Positions 1-6,765 of a DNA stretch of 11,879 nt are shown in pieces (within the stretch, counting starts at the first letter, position 1; each line of letters opens with the position of its first letter). The stretch comes from Firmicutes bacterium UBA4874 (lineage in GTDB: Bacteria > Bacillota > Clostridia > Caldicoprobacterales > DTU083). Location of the stretch: contig DHDO01000044.1 of assembly GCA_002399435.1 (NCBI GenBank), forward strand, positions 1 to 11,879, given 5' to 3'. The notes beneath the pieces are model-generated. The model was not told where the DNA came from, ran no database searches, and saw nothing but the letters and a program-made list of their open reading frames with translations. The position numbers were made by a program, and so were the translations under genes.

Positions 1-1053
1 GATAAGTCTGATAAGTCCGATGAAGAAGAAGTTGATGGAAAAGGATCTGATGAAAAGGAATCTGCCGGGGAAGGGGTACAGCCTGGGGAGACTGGGGAAC
101 ATAATGCCCTTTCGCAGGAGATGGAGTCGCCGGAGTCTCTGGATCAAATGGTGGAAGCCTATTTGGCCCTGTGTGCGGGCAGGGAGGAACTCCTGGCCTT
201 AAGGCGGAAGATGGATTCCCTTGACCATAGTCTGAGCCGGGCAGCTTCAGCAGACCGCCTGAAAGCTGCAGTTTCCCTGGTGAATCCCCAGGGGAGTGAT
301 ACGGTCCGCTACTTCTTTACATGCTATGAACAGTATTCTTCCCGGGAAGCCCTCCATGCGGTATATGAAAAGAAGTCCCTGGAAGTCCGGGACCTGGAGG
401 AGCAGATCGAACAAAACAGGGAAGCGATACAGAAAACAAAAAGCGAGCTGGACAGGCTGGCCCTGACATCCGAGCTGGAGCAGGCGCATAACCGGATTCA
501 GCAGGGACGGGCCGGGCTGTACCCGGTTGCCCGGCAGTATGCCGTATGGAAAGCGGCAGCCTGGCTATGTCAGGATATCCGAAACCGGTTCATGGGGAAT
601 ATGAGGGAGGAGCTGCTGAAAAATGCGGACAGCCTGTTGGCAGAACTCACCTCCGGAGAATATCACCGGATCCTTCCCAATGAGGATCTTCGGAATCCGG
701 ATTTTTCCTTTTCCCTGGCGGATGGATCTGTTGAGAGCAGTACTGATGTCCTGAGCCGCGGGACCAGGGAACAGGTATTTCTGGCTGTGCGGCTGGGCAG
801 GATTATGGAAATCAAGCCGGCGATGCCCATCATCCTGGATGATTCCTTTGCCAATTTTGATCCGCCGCATCTGGAACGGGCAGTTTCGATTCTGTGCCGC
901 ATGAGCCGGACACACCAAATATTTATCCTGACCTGCCATCCCCACCTGATCCATCGGATTATGGAAAACGGAGAGCCGTGCCAGTACTGGCAGCTGGAGC
1001 ACGGACAGTTCTCCCGGTCTGATGGGGACTCGCTCATGAGACATCTGCGGTGA
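1..1053 (+). CDS. SMC/Rad50-like (YhaN-type) ATPase, C-terminal part
   Basis: The reading frame is open from the first base, so the N-terminal half (Walker A and most of the coiled coil) lies outside the window; 350 codons are visible. Residues 1-40 are a hydrophilic, Asp/Glu/Lys-rich linker. Residues about 85-170 are charged and heptad-like, as in the returning coiled-coil arm of an SMC-type protein. The C-terminal ATPase lobe follows, with an ABC signature LSRGTREQ (251-258), a Walker B ILDDSF (Asp280/Asp281) and a switch histidine in TCHP (His313). This order matches the YhaN/SbcC/Rad50 family, large ATPases that hold or process DNA ends with an SbcD/YhaM-type nuclease partner. That partner would be expected upstream but is not visible. 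The stop at 1051-1053 gives a natural-looking C-terminus. Family level is confident; the exact subfamily is inferred. Confidence 0.85.
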   Translation, partial: DKSDKSDEEEVDGKGSDEKESAGEGVQPGETGEHNALSQEMESPESLDQMVEAYLALCAGREELLALRRKMDSLDHSLSRAASADRLKAAVSLVNPQGSDTVRYFFTCYEQYSSREALHAVYEKKSLEVRDLEEQIEQNREAIQKTKSELDRLALTSELEQAHNRIQQGRAGLYPVARQYAVWKAAAWLCQDIRNRFMGNMREELLKNADSLLAELTSGEYHRILPNEDLRNPDFSFSLADGSVESSTDVLSRGTREQVFLAVRLGRIMEIKPAMPIILDDSFANFDPPHLERAVSILCRMSRTHQIFILTCHPHLIHRIMENGEPCQYWQLEHGQFSRSDGDSLMRHLR

Positions 1054-1055
1054 CA

Positions 1056-1130
1056 GCCATAGCCCGCGCCTTTTACGATTCTTACGAAGTACTTATTTTT
1101 GACGAACCGTCGAGTGCGCTAATCCCGCTC
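1056..1130 (+). pseudogene. 75-bp fragment of ABC transporter ATPase domain
   Basis: This stretch aligns without gaps to 5341-5415 of the ABC transporter gene, with 5 mismatches in 75 bases. In frame it reads AIARAFYDSYEVLIFDEPSS and onward, which is the Walker B and D-loop region. Three adjacent mismatches turn the D-loop Asp into Ile (SSALIPL instead of SSALDPL). Similarity begins 3 bases after the stop of the upstream ATPase gene and ends abruptly at 1130. There is no start, and neither the signature motif nor the H-loop is present, so it cannot encode a product. It is a relic of a duplication or of a deleted second copy of the transporter. Confidence 0.9.
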
Positions 1131-1482
1131 TCCCGGGGTTACCGGAACACTGAGAATCTTATCACTATCATTTATTTATTCTATGGGAAACTCAGGTTTG
1201 ATTTGCCGATGGCTTTCGGGTAATATATGGCTTTCATCTTGTCAAAGCAGCTTCCTATCCTAAATTCAACTGTCGAAGTCAGGCAAAAATGTAAGGGGGC
1301 GGGGGGAGGGCTTACTTATGATGATTATGCAGCTATCATAATGTATTGACAGATATACAGGCGAAATATTGCGTTGGCCTGAATATATGAGACTTAGGCT
1401 TTCAATGGCTTTCACCCACATAAAACAGCGAAGAGTCTCATTTTATGATCAAAGGACGGCTTCTCATCCGGTATTTACTCTA
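1131..1482. other. Intergenic stretch without a gene
   Basis: No protein-like reading frame is visible on either strand. Visible structure is minor. The nonamer ATGGCTTTC occurs three times (near 1209, 1227 and 1405). An 8-base inverted repeat ATGAGACT/AGTCTCAT lies at 1387-1394 and 1434-1441, around a 39-base spacer. A G-rich tract sits at 1294-1310. The lipoprotein gene on the minus strand ends at the right edge, but I see no T-tract terminator for it. Confidence 0.5.
1291..1315. repeat. G-rich tract inside a short palindrome
   Basis: GTAAG (1291-1295) and its complement CTTAC (1311-1315) enclose a run of runs of G (GGGG-C-GGGGGG-A-GGG), following the G that ends GTAAG. It stands out against AT-rich surroundings. 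Only three long G runs exist, so it is not a canonical four-tract quadruplex. Function unknown. Confidence 0.4.
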
Positions 1483-2520
1483 TTAAGATACAGGCATCGC
1501 ATCTGTTTTAACCATAAACATATATATGTACTTGTTCTCGTTCCATTCACAAGTAAGCTTAAATCCACGGAGTACTGCACCAGGCTTGTAGTCATCGCTA
1601 TCAGAACTTAATGAAGCAGCCCAGTTCTCTTTAAGGACAAATGAACCAGTTTTGCTGTTTAAATTCATCGGTATTGTCTGTACAGTTTGCTCAGAAAATT
1701 TAACATCTCCTTTCTCATTTAATATATAATCTTTCAATTCATATGTATCAGGTATGGCTCTAGAAAATCTAATCTTTATGACTGTTCCGAGTTTAATATT
1801 TAAAATTTCAAATTCTGAGTCATTCTTCATAATTGAAGAAAACGAATTCCCTTTTTCATTATTTTCTCCGTGCCATTTCTTTATCTCATAAGCATAGTCA
1901 ATTTCCTTATTCCCTGCAGTAATTCTTATTTTGGGTGGTTTTTCTTTTTCGCCAAACAGGGTTTTTGGCATTTCGACTTTTATTGAAACGGTATTCTCAT
2001 AATAGTCTCCCTGCCCGGCAGGGCGTATTCGGACGTAGCTTTTGTCATTTCCTTCCCATGAAACTTCCTTTCCATTCAAAAGATCATCCAGGGAGTTGCT
2101 CATTGGCGGTGTAGCAAAGAAGTCTTGCGCCTGTCCTTTTATTTTCGTAAGGAATGCTTCATAATCGGATTTATTGTCGAATTTGAGTAAAATTTCACCG
2201 CTGCAAAATCGGTCATCCTGGAAATTGTAAAAAACCGTAACCTCTTTGCTGCCCTGCTTTTCCTGTGTTTTAAGTCTTGTCAGCTTTTCTTCATAGGATG
2301 CCTCGGGCACCTTCTCCTTTATTTCTGTCCGTTCCGCCTTCCAGTCGATTTTCTGAAACTGAAACCCTTTATCCGTTTTACTGACCACATCGTTTAATAT
2401 ATCTTCTTCATTGATGCGGACATCTGCTGATACACCCGATTTTGACTTGTCTTGACCACACGAAGCACAAACAATCAAAAACACTGCTGCGAGAAGAAGA
2501 CATACAAGCTTTGATTTCAA
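1483..2520 (-). CDS. Putative lipoprotein, unknown function
   Basis: A 345-residue protein that is predicted to be exported and lipid-anchored outside the cell membrane. The N-terminus has a Lys pair, a hydrophobic core (LLLAAVFLIV) and then CASC followed by Gly, so Cys21 is the likely lipidated residue; Cys at the -3 position of the lipobox is unusual. I chose the TTG at 2520-2518 because AAAAAGGAG ends 9 bases before it. An ATG nine bases upstream abuts that ribosome site, and an in-frame ATG at 2556 would add a charged extension before the signal peptide. The mature part is hydrophilic and rich in Lys, Glu and Asn, with alternating beta-type stretches in the second half. I recognise no named domain. 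The gene is on the strand opposite to its intact neighbours and directly follows the remains of another exported protein, so the two were probably co-transcribed. Confidence 0.8.
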   Translation of the reverse strand: MKSKLVCLLLAAVFLIVCASCGQDKSKSGVSADVRINEEDILNDVVSKTDKGFQFQKIDWKAERTEIKEKVPEASYEEKLTRLKTQEKQGSKEVTVFYNFQDDRFCSGEILLKFDNKSDYEAFLTKIKGQAQDFFATPPMSNSLDDLLNGKEVSWEGNDKSYVRIRPAGQGDYYENTVSIKVEMPKTLFGEKEKPPKIRITAGNKEIDYAYEIKKWHGENNEKGNSFSSIMKNDSEFEILNIKLGTVIKIRFSRAIPDTYELKDYILNEKGDVKFSEQTVQTIPMNLNSKTGSFVLKENWAASLSSDSDDYKPGAVLRGFKLTCEWNENKYIYMFMVKTDAMPVS

Positions 2521-2537
2521 ACTTATCATCTCCTTTT
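2518..2537 (-). promoter_or_regulatory. Ribosome site fixing a TTG start
   Basis: On the minus strand AAAAAGGAG is followed by ATGATAAGT and then TTG. The 9-base spacing supports TTG as the lipoprotein start. The ATG inside the spacer is too close to the Shine-Dalgarno sequence to be used with it. Confidence 0.65.
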
Positions 2538-2543
2538 TCAAGT

Positions 2544-2706
2544 TCATGCAACACATTGACGATATTTACTTTCCATAACCATACTTGTAGAAAGGATACT
2601 CTCAGTATTACTTTCTTCAGCCATTACTATAGAGGCATTAGAACAAACAAACACCAGCGATGACAAATGTCAATACAATTACGAACAACTTCTTCAAAGA
2701 CTTCAT
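2544..2706 (-). pseudogene. Frameshifted remnant of a small exported protein
   Basis: Starting at ATG 2706-2704, the minus strand reads MKSLKKLFVIVLTFVIAGV, a textbook signal peptide start (basic N-end, hydrophobic core), then hits a stop after CLF. One frame over, the sequence continues as CSNASIVMAEESNTES with a plausible signal-peptidase site (VMA before EES), and it ends at a TGA at 2544-2546 about 24 bases before the lipoprotein start. The break lies in a GTTTGTTTGTT stretch: removing one 4-base unit restores a continuous frame. The restored product would be about 53 residues. It may be the truncated start of a larger exported protein or a small secreted peptide; I do not recognise it. 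Confidence 0.55.
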
Positions 2707-2867
2707 TGAATACTACCCTTTCATTAATTTAGTTTCTACTAACTATATCTATGCCAAACCTTTACTGATGTAAACAACGAAGTTCCACTGATGCCTATTT
2801 CATTGTATGCTTATTTGCCTCATAGTTGCAATATAAATCGTTTGACATATTTCGACCTCGTGAATAG

Positions 2868-3017
2868 AAAAAGCAACATCCAGAGTCAAGCAACCTCATT
2901 GGATATAAGTCTTACGGTAAATTCCAGAATAAGATTGCAAATCCAGGTTCCACAGTTCATAATGAAGGTGTACCACCAAAGGAGGCCAATGATTATAAAG
3001 AGACAACTGCTTCATGA
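2868..3017 (+). pseudogene. Protein-like fragment, unknown
   Basis: After an in-frame TAG (2865-2867), 49 codons read as a plausible hydrophilic C-terminal end containing SSNLIGYKSYGKFQNKIANP and HNEGVPPKEANDYKETTAS, then TGA. There is no start codon or ribosome site. Its composition looks far more protein-like than the overlapping 114-codon frame at 2791-3135. I read it as the 3' end of a lost gene. It could also be chance, as no family is recognised. Confidence 0.3.
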
Positions 3018-3135
3018 CAATACTCATCTATCTTTGGAGGACAGTTATGCTATAATGCTCTCCCCTTTTCAAGATGTTTTTTTGGAAAATTTTATAGCAC
3101 AATATGGCAATATTTGCATATATGCACAAGTATAA

Positions 3136-3225
3136 GTTAAGGTCGAGAGATATCGTTTAGCAGCGACAAGGTTGGTGGGATATAAGTATAACGAATTAGC
3201 AGGATACAATCAAGATGATTCATAG
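3136..3225 (+). pseudogene. Second protein-like fragment, unknown
   Basis: Between an in-frame TAA (3133-3135) and TAG (3223-3225), 29 codons read VKVERYRLAATRLVGYKYNE and then LAGYNQDDS. There is no start codon. The residue mix resembles real protein, and it lies just downstream of another fragment on the same strand. The two may be pieces of one decayed gene. Unrecognised. Confidence 0.2.
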
Positions 3226-3286
3226 ATTTCTTAAGGAGCAATCTTCATGACTGCCAGTCAGGAATATAAATGAAATAAGTGCAGAA

Positions 3287-3430
3287 TTATGTGCTGTCCT
3301 TCTTTTGCTGTTCCTTCGATTCGATCTGCTTTTTGACCGCCGCCTGATTGCTTCCAGCCGGGTGATGACCCGTTAAAGGTAAGCGTCCAATAAGTTGGTG
3401 GATGTAAGCTTCCCTGCGAGTATGAGATAA
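3287..3430 (-). pseudogene. C-terminal gene fragment, unknown
   Basis: The minus strand reads LSHTRREAYIHQLIGRLPLT and then GHHPAGSNQAAVKKQIESKE, ending in QQKKDST and TAA at 3289-3287. The Lys/Gln/Glu-rich tail before the stop is typical of a genuine C-terminus. Upstream the frame stays open for a short while but loses protein character, and no start is seen. It is probably the 3' end of a gene removed by rearrangement. I cannot name the family with confidence. Confidence 0.4.
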
Positions 3431-3702
3431 TACCCTTGAATTCAAGTTATTAGAGTTTTTCAAGTTTGGTTGAAAAACTTCAAAGGGGGATTAAAGTGAG
3501 TTGCATCAACATCATTAATAGAGAACACCCGGTATGGGTGAGAACCCGGTGCCGGTTGTTTTTGAAGGTTCCATGTCGCTTTTTAAAGGAATTGCAGCCT
3601 ATTTGTAGAATGTATTAAAACCGATTTCGGATTTGCGTCAATAGAACAAAGTTTTAAAGGACTGTGCGCCAAACAGCTCCGTTTACCTGACGAAAAAAGT
3701 GG
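3431..3702. other. Intergenic stretch without an intact gene
   Basis: Apart from the tetraloop hairpin, nothing recognisable is seen. A short inverted repeat AGTTTTTCAA/TTGAAAAACT lies at about 3454-3480. It has no T-tract following and is not a convincing terminator. Confidence 0.35.
3524..3557 (+). ncRNA. GNRA-tetraloop hairpin, group II domain V-like
   Basis: The sequence folds as a lower stem (CCGGTA with TGCCGG, one G-T pair), a small asymmetric bulge, an upper stem (TGGGT with ACCCG) and a GAGA tetraloop. Size, bulge placement and tetraloop resemble domain V of bacterial group II introns. However, the position of the catalytic AGC triad reads ACC, no intron-encoded reverse transcriptase is nearby, and no clear domain VI follows. 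It is either a dead intron relic or an unrelated structured RNA. Confidence 0.25.
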
Positions 3703-3731
3703 TTGACATTCTATTATATTCCGGGTATATT
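3703..3731 (+). promoter_or_regulatory. Sigma-A promoter for the ABC transporter
   Basis: A perfect -35 TTGACA (3703-3708) is followed, after exactly 17 bases, by -10 TATATT (3726-3731). Transcription would start near 3738, leaving a leader of about 110 bases before the ATG at 3849. This is the best promoter in the window. No operator palindrome is obvious. Confidence 0.75.
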
Positions 3732-3848
3732 AGATTTGTAGAAGATATATTTCCTAATGGTTATGTGGGACATTTTATGGAAGTACTAGGCGTTTTACCG
3801 GTGTTGGTTCGGCTGTATTTGGTAAATAAAACCAGAAGGTGCTAAAAA

Positions 3849-4730
3849 ATGCGTAAAACCATCAATAATAATATCTTCATTCTGTCCTATTATTGGAAGT
3901 ATTGCCGCGGCTTTTTCCTGCTCAGATTATTAACGGTTCTGCTTGCCCCGGTTCATCCAATTATTTTTATCATTATCATGAAATATGCGATTGATGCGGT
4001 TGCCGCGAAAAGACCTATCGAGGAAATTCTAATTGCGCTTGCCGGTGCTTTTCTCATTGTTATAATCAGTTCGGCTCTGACGAATTTTATAAATTACGGC
4101 AATGGTCTTGTGGCAAATAAAATTGTCATGGGAAAAATCCAGAACGAGTTTTTTTCAAAGGCAGAAACACTTGATTACACCTGCTTTGATAATCCGGAAT
4201 TCTATAATAATTATACGCGGGCGATGGCGGAGACGGATAACCGTGCCGGGGAAGTGCTGAATAATTTTATTTCATTTCTCTCTGAACTTGTAACTTTGCT
4301 GATGGTTTTGGCGACGATATTATTTACTTTAAGACCGTTTGTCATTCTTATATGTGCGTTGCTTATCGCCGCAAATTTCATGGCCAATAACGGGAAAAAC
4401 AAGAACGATTTTAAAATGCATACTTCCTTAACGCCACCGGCCCGGATTATGTCCTATGTGAAGAAAATCTTTTACGAGCCCCAATATGCTCAGGAAATCA
4501 AGCTGGGCAAACTGGGGACTTTAATGAAAAAGAAGTTCGGCAACGCCGTTGAGAAGGATATTAAAATCTCAAAAAAATTCATGATATCCAATGCTTTCTA
4601 TAATATGAGCTTTAACGTAATTGGTTACATTTTAACATTTAACATTTTCAATTATGGCTATTTCATGCTGGCAGATAACGGAGGAAACACAGACGATCGG
4701 AGATTTTGCCGCGTCTCTCAATGCGGCTGA
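3849..4730 (+). CDS. ABC exporter, membrane-domain half (frameshifted gene)
   Basis: This is the transmembrane half of a half-transporter of the ABC exporter class; together with 4654-5649 it was one gene. The start ATG follows GAAGGTG with 7 bases between. The 293-codon frame has a basic N-terminus and hydrophobic segments at about residues 22-45, 60-80, 140-162, 163-182 and 253-277, with the long cytoplasmic loops expected for a type I exporter. The last residues (after about 279) are nonsense caused by a frameshift near 4686-4690. Deleting one base there joins TMD and ATPase domains into one protein of 599 residues, the usual length. As sequenced, this half has no ATPase domain and should be inactive unless translation slips. 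The substrate is unknown. Confidence 0.75.
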   Translation: MRKTINNNIFILSYYWKYCRGFFLLRLLTVLLAPVHPIIFIIIMKYAIDAVAAKRPIEEILIALAGAFLIVIISSALTNFINYGNGLVANKIVMGKIQNEFFSKAETLDYTCFDNPEFYNNYTRAMAETDNRAGEVLNNFISFLSELVTLLMVLATILFTLRPFVILICALLIAANFMANNGKNKNDFKMHTSLTPPARIMSYVKKIFYEPQYAQEIKLGKLGTLMKKKFGNAVEKDIKISKKFMISNAFYNMSFNVIGYILTFNIFNYGYFMLADNGGNTDDRRFCRVSQCG

Positions 4731-5649
4731 ACAATTGTTTAAAGGATTTTATGGGTTACTCGGCAGTATCACCCAGATGAATATGCATAGCAGATTCATC
4801 GATAATCTGCTTTATGTATTAAACTATGAGCCGGAAATAATGGAAAATGAGGACGGGCTTGAAATCCCGGAAAGCGCGCCACAGAATATTAGGTTCAGCA
4901 ATGTGTCGTTTTCTTACCCCAATAAAACAAATCTGGTGCTTAAAAACATTAGCCTGGATATCAAGCCCGGTTCCAAGGTCGCCTTTGTCGGGTATAACGG
5001 CGCCGGAAAGACCACGCTTGTTAAGCTGTTGCTTCGCCTTTATGACCCGACAGAGGGAACGATATATCTTGGTGAGAATAGCTATCCACAATATCGTCTG
5101 AAAGATATACGTGAGCACTTCAGCGTTGTTTTCCAGGATTACAAATGTTATGCGGTGAGTGTAGCCGAAAATGTATCGATGGATGATTCTGACACGGACA
5201 AAGAGTGCCTTGCCGAAGCATTGAAGGAGAGCGGCATTTCTGAGAAAATCGAAATGCTTGAAAACAAAGAAAACACCATGCTTTCCAGGGAATTTGATGA
5301 TAACGGCGTTATTCTCTCCGGGGGAGAGCAGCAGAAGGTCGCCATAGCCCGTGCCTTTTACGATTCTCACGAAGTACTTATTTTTGACGAACCGTCGAGT
5401 GCGCTGGACCCGCTCGCTGAATATGAATTAAGCGAACGGATTCGTGAACTCAGCAACAACAAAACAGTTATTATGATATCTCATCGGTTATCTACAATTA
5501 CATTGTTTGATGAGATTTATATGATCAACGACGGTATGATCATCGAAAAGGGCTCGCATAATGAACTGATGGGGCGAAAAGGGAAGTATTATGAAATGTT
5601 CGTCAAACAAGCGAGTAATTACGCGATTCCGGAGGAGCTGAGAGCATGA
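4654..5649 (+). CDS. ABC exporter, ATPase-domain half (frameshifted gene)
   Basis: The frame carries the end of the membrane domain (TIGDFAASLNAAEQLFKGF, from about residue 15) and a complete nucleotide-binding domain. Motifs are Walker A GYNGAGKT (113-120), Q-loop VVFQDYK, signature LSGGEQQ (221-227), Walker B VLIFDEP (241-247), D-loop SSALD and H-loop His277 in ISHR. The ATG at 4654 lies inside the broken membrane part and has no good ribosome site, so separate translation is doubtful. All catalytic residues are intact, which suggests recent inactivation. A 75-base copy of codons 230-254 sits at 1056-1130. The stop overlaps the next ATG as ATGA, indicating that a co-translated partner once followed. 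Confidence 0.8.
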   Translation: MAISCWQITEETQTIGDFAASLNAAEQLFKGFYGLLGSITQMNMHSRFIDNLLYVLNYEPEIMENEDGLEIPESAPQNIRFSNVSFSYPNKTNLVLKNISLDIKPGSKVAFVGYNGAGKTTLVKLLLRLYDPTEGTIYLGENSYPQYRLKDIREHFSVVFQDYKCYAVSVAENVSMDDSDTDKECLAEALKESGISEKIEMLENKENTMLSREFDDNGVILSGGEQQKVAIARAFYDSHEVLIFDEPSSALDPLAEYELSERIRELSNNKTVIMISHRLSTITLFDEIYMINDGMIIEKGSHNELMGRKGKYYEMFVKQASNYAIPEELRA

Positions 5650-5720
5650 GCAGCACTCTGGATACGGTCGCGCAATCGTTTGATGTTACACTTAACTTGC
5701 TTTTCATTGCTATGGAGTAA
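5646..5720 (+). pseudogene. Truncated gene after the ABC transporter
   Basis: An ATG overlaps the ABC stop codon (ATGA at 5646-5649), a common arrangement for translational coupling. It opens a 24-codon frame reading MSSTLDTVAQSFDVTLNLLF and IAME, then TAA. The next codons in frame (SFTFLLESS) also end quickly. It is probably the first part of a second transporter or maturation gene cut off by the rearrangement that brought in the toxin remnants. No family can be assigned from so short a piece. Confidence 0.3.
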
Positions 5721-5788
5721 TCTTTTACCTTTTTGCTGGAATCATCATGAAAATCAGATTAATAGGAGAAAAAGTATTAGCAATATAG

Positions 5789-6007
5789 ATGGAGCTTCCC
5801 GAAGAAGCAATGGCGGGCCTGTGCGACATGCCGGAGCGTTGTCCGCTTGTTACAGACGAGCGTCTATCCTGAATGGGATACTGGAAGTTAACCGTGTACA
5901 ACTACATCATGTTCTTTTCCAGTGACGGGAAGGATAAAGTGGTTAACGTCGAAAGAATTCTGTAAAGGCTTCACAACATGGGGAACAAGGTGTATAGAGG
6001 GGGATAA
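5789..6007 (+). pseudogene. ParE/RelE-family toxin remnant
   Basis: One continuous frame, read through two stops, gives the second half of a type II toxin of the RelE/ParE superfamily. It contains MELPEEAMAGLCDMPERCPL, then VTDERLS, a TGA (5870-5872), MGYWKLTVYNYIMFFSSDGK, DKVVNVERIL, a TAA (5963-5965) and RLHNMGNKVYRGG. The MPER-PLV-DE-L pattern, the VxNYxxFF strand and the final VxRIL strand are characteristic. The TAA falls where family members have a Tyr. The N-terminal helices and any antitoxin gene are missing upstream, where an in-frame TAG precedes the ATG. Intact members are mRNA endonucleases or gyrase poisons neutralised by a co-encoded antitoxin; this copy must be inactive. The last third is duplicated at 6929-6977. 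Confidence 0.6.
5949..5996 (+). repeat. Direct repeat, left copy
   Basis: This copy matches 6929-6977 over 48 versus 49 bases, with a perfect core of 30 bases (5956-5985 and 6937-6966), two substitutions and one inserted A. It forms the end of the ParE/RelE remnant. The two copies enclose the Ntox50-like remnant and its intact partner gene. Confidence 0.9.
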
Positions 6008-6031
6008 GCTAAATAGGCTTCAAGAAGAAAT

Positions 6032-6566
6032 GGAAATCATCTAGATGAAAATCCTCAGCTAAGGAGAGCTTATGAAAGAGAAAAGCCAAGCCCCCGACAT
6101 AAGCAATAAAGATTTAAAAATTCATGAAGAATCATTGAAACAAAAGGCAATAAATGATAAAATTTAAAACACAAGGGAATATATAAAATCGGATGCACAG
6201 ATTAAGACGATTGATATAGGCCAACAAAATAAACACATTCCTGGTACCAATGAATATAAGCAGTACCATGAAAGCTTTTCTAAAAAAGGGCAATATGGTC
6301 CTTCGAGGGTTAATCTTAAATTGGAGGAACTGCAGAAGCTGATTAATCAATATGCCGTCACAGGACGCATCAGCTTAAACAGCAAAGATAACTGGACACG
6401 AAGCAAAACAATTTTGATAAATGATGTTATAGTGGGCAGTGTTGTCAATAATCTTACAGGAGTAGAGGCAGAAACAGCAGTATTCAAAATCCATTACGGG
6501 AAGAATGGAGCGCACATTGTACCTGATTACCCTAGTAAAAAAAGGAGGGGAAAAAAGGATGATTGA
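6032..6566 (+). pseudogene. Polymorphic toxin type 50 (Ntox50-like), disrupted
   Basis: Starting around 6032, one frame reads GNHLDENPQLRRAYEREK. A shift near 6080 moves to the next frame, SQAPDISNKDLKIHEESLKQ, which is interrupted by TAA (6165-6167). After this, 132 codons run unbroken to TGA at 6564-6566. This last part carries the marks of the Ntox50 domain: HIPGTNEY (6234-6257), QYGPSRVNL, LINQYAVTGR and KIHYGKNGAHIVP (6486-6524). Ntox50 domains are predicted RNase-type toxin tips found at the C-terminus of secreted or phage-encoded polymorphic proteins, so this is the tail of a larger lost protein. An ATG at 6072 with AAGGAG five bases upstream gives only 31 codons before the TAA, and a TTG at 6321 lacks a ribosome site and part of the domain. 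It should therefore not make toxin. Confidence 0.65.
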
Positions 6567-6765
6567 TTTTCATGATTATCTCGGTAGTAAGGTTAAGATT
6601 ACAGATAAAGACGGGTTAGTAGTTGAAGGACTTGCAATATCTTATGATGTCGGATTAGAAGATGATTTGGATTACGATTCTATCGGAGTAGAGCCAATCG
6701 GTAAGGACTACATAATCGTTTTTCCCATTCCTGACATTGTATCAGTTGAGGTCATGAAGGAATAA
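6559..6765 (+). CDS. LSm-like small protein, putative Ntox50 immunity
   Basis: A 68-residue acidic protein with an LSm/SH3-like beta pattern (YLGSKVKITDKDG, VVEGLAISYDV, YIIVFPIPDIVSVEV). The start is the ATG at 6559, with AAAGGAGGGG eight bases upstream; an in-frame ATG at 6505 has no ribosome site. The first 8 bases overlap the end of the toxin frame, and a terminator follows directly, so toxin and this gene form a two-gene unit. In polymorphic toxin systems the gene immediately after the toxin encodes its immunity protein, which binds and blocks it in the cytoplasm; that role is inferred from position here. It is fully intact while the toxin is broken, as expected for an orphan immunity gene kept for defence against related cells. 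It could instead be a common small phage-associated LSm-like protein of other function. Confidence 0.7.
   Translation: MIDFHDYLGSKVKITDKDGLVVEGLAISYDVGLEDDLDYDSIGVEPIGKDYIIVFPIPDIVSVEVMKE

Noticed and set aside
1294..1310. Possible G-quadruplex
   Set aside because: Only three G runs of three or more are separated by other bases, so a standard four-tract quadruplex is not possible within it.
1387..1441. 8-base inverted repeat as a possible terminator for the lipoprotein gene
   Set aside because: The loop is 39 bases long and there is no T-tract on the minus strand.
2791..3135. 114-codon open frame on the plus strand
   Set aside because: There is no ribosome site, its composition is not protein-like, and a more convincing fragment occupies another frame of the same strand.
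3645..3845. Open frame running through the promoter region up to the ABC start
   Set aside because: It reads plausibly (including ME VLGVLPVLVRLYL) but lacks a start with a ribosome site and overlaps a near-perfect promoter; probably chance.
5680..5925. 81-codon open frame on the plus strand
   Set aside because: It overlaps the ParE/RelE remnant in another frame and has no family features or ribosome site.
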